From Collinsella sp. OM04-5 (GTDB lineage: Bacteria; Actinomycetota; Coriobacteriia; Coriobacteriales; Coriobacteriaceae), in assembly GCF_003439125.1 (NCBI RefSeq), contig NZ_QSUU01000010.1, positions 37,833-101,832 of the forward strand: 64,000 nucleotides of DNA, in the 5' to 3' direction. Below the pieces are notes generated by a model, which saw only the letters and a list, made by a program, of their open reading frames with translations, was not told the DNA's origin and did no database searches. A program made the position numbers and the translations under genes. Within the stretch, counting starts at the first letter, position 1; the number at the start of each line of letters is the position of its first letter. Shown here in pieces: positions 63,972 through 64,000 of the stretch.

Positions 63972-64000
63972 ATGACGAAAGGTCTGCACGTGCCTTCCGA
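63972..64000 (+). CDS. Start of a gene cut by the window end
   Basis: ATG 63972 is preceded by TAGGAGGCC, a strong ribosome-binding site, and begins MTKGLHVPS. Only nine codons are visible, so no function can be given. The leader hairpins just upstream could regulate it. Confidence 0.6.

Noticed and set aside
63777-63989. 70-codon minus-strand frame at the right end
   Set aside because: It overlaps the start and ribosome-binding site of the plus-strand gene at 63972 and resembles no protein I know.

Overview
The window looks like chromosome of a gut anaerobe of the class Coriobacteriia (Actinomycetota), most likely Collinsella. The basis is recognition of protein style and gene content, not a database search: GC-rich coding sequence, Gram-positive ribosome-binding sites, fermentative enzymes (L-lactate dehydrogenase, two acetate kinases, phosphotransacetylase), N-acetylated lysine/DAP synthesis, ECF-type vitamin/amino-acid transport, and no respiratory genes. 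No rRNA, tRNA, CRISPR array or intact prophage was seen.

Layout. 1-10.8 kb: 3' part of pgi, two HAD phosphatases, tatD/tcdA, a very small hydrophobic peptide gene under a probable SOS box, an ArsR/SdpI autoregulated pair, ettA, and two Coriobacteriia-type proteins of unknown function with low-complexity regions. 10.98-15.26 kb: a sharply AT-rich island with a DUF2087 protein, an MFS exporter, a cobalamin-type radical SAM enzyme ending in two winged-helix (RRE-like) domains, and a 32-residue peptide gene just before a terminator. I read this as an uncharacterised RiPP-type peptide modification and export locus. 15.4-22.3 kb: nadE, an aminotransferase, ldh, a DUF2974 hydrolase and a nucleoid-associated protein. 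22.3-27.7 kb: lysine/DAP block, with a lysine riboswitch, a fused lysA-dapA frame, dapB and dapH on the minus strand, and an M20D deacetylase diverging from it. Together with the aminotransferase at 17.5 kb these could supply most of the acetylase branch.

27.7-34.2 kb: a membrane protein, an FxLYD protein whose ribosome-binding site lies in a hairpin, a regulator/Ser-Thr kinase pair, a secreted coiled-coil protein with a lysozyme-like domain, and an ATP-grasp ligase plus Asp/Glu racemase pair that may make a D-aspartate linkage in peptidoglycan. 34.3-37.9 kb: an ECF transporter (S, fused A-A, T) preceded by a 22-codon leader peptide with three consecutive Trp codons and a terminator. This is a classic attenuator arrangement, so the transporter probably imports tryptophan. 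38-45.4 kb: a C69 dipeptidase, a lipid-kinase-like protein with a 30-residue membrane protein behind it, RNase D, a Zn-peptidase, xseA-xseB and a HIT protein. 45.5-49.2 kb: tandem ackA paralogues and pta facing them. 49.5-54.3 kb: glf with a glycosyltransferase, a pair of related nested-palindrome elements, an S58 peptidase, and maf with a DJ-1 protein. 54.3-59.5 kb: palindromic repeats, then a very GC-rich cassette (EamA transporter, GH1 phospho-beta-glucosidase, PTS IIBC) ending at an IS3-family remnant. 59.6-63.4 kb: rlmD-type methyltransferase and ppk1. The window ends at the start of another gene.

Regulation by RNA is unusually visible here: a lysine riboswitch, a Trp-codon attenuator, a hairpin covering a ribosome-binding site, a possible leader attenuator at 54.7 kb, and several families of dispersed palindromes in the intergenic gaps.
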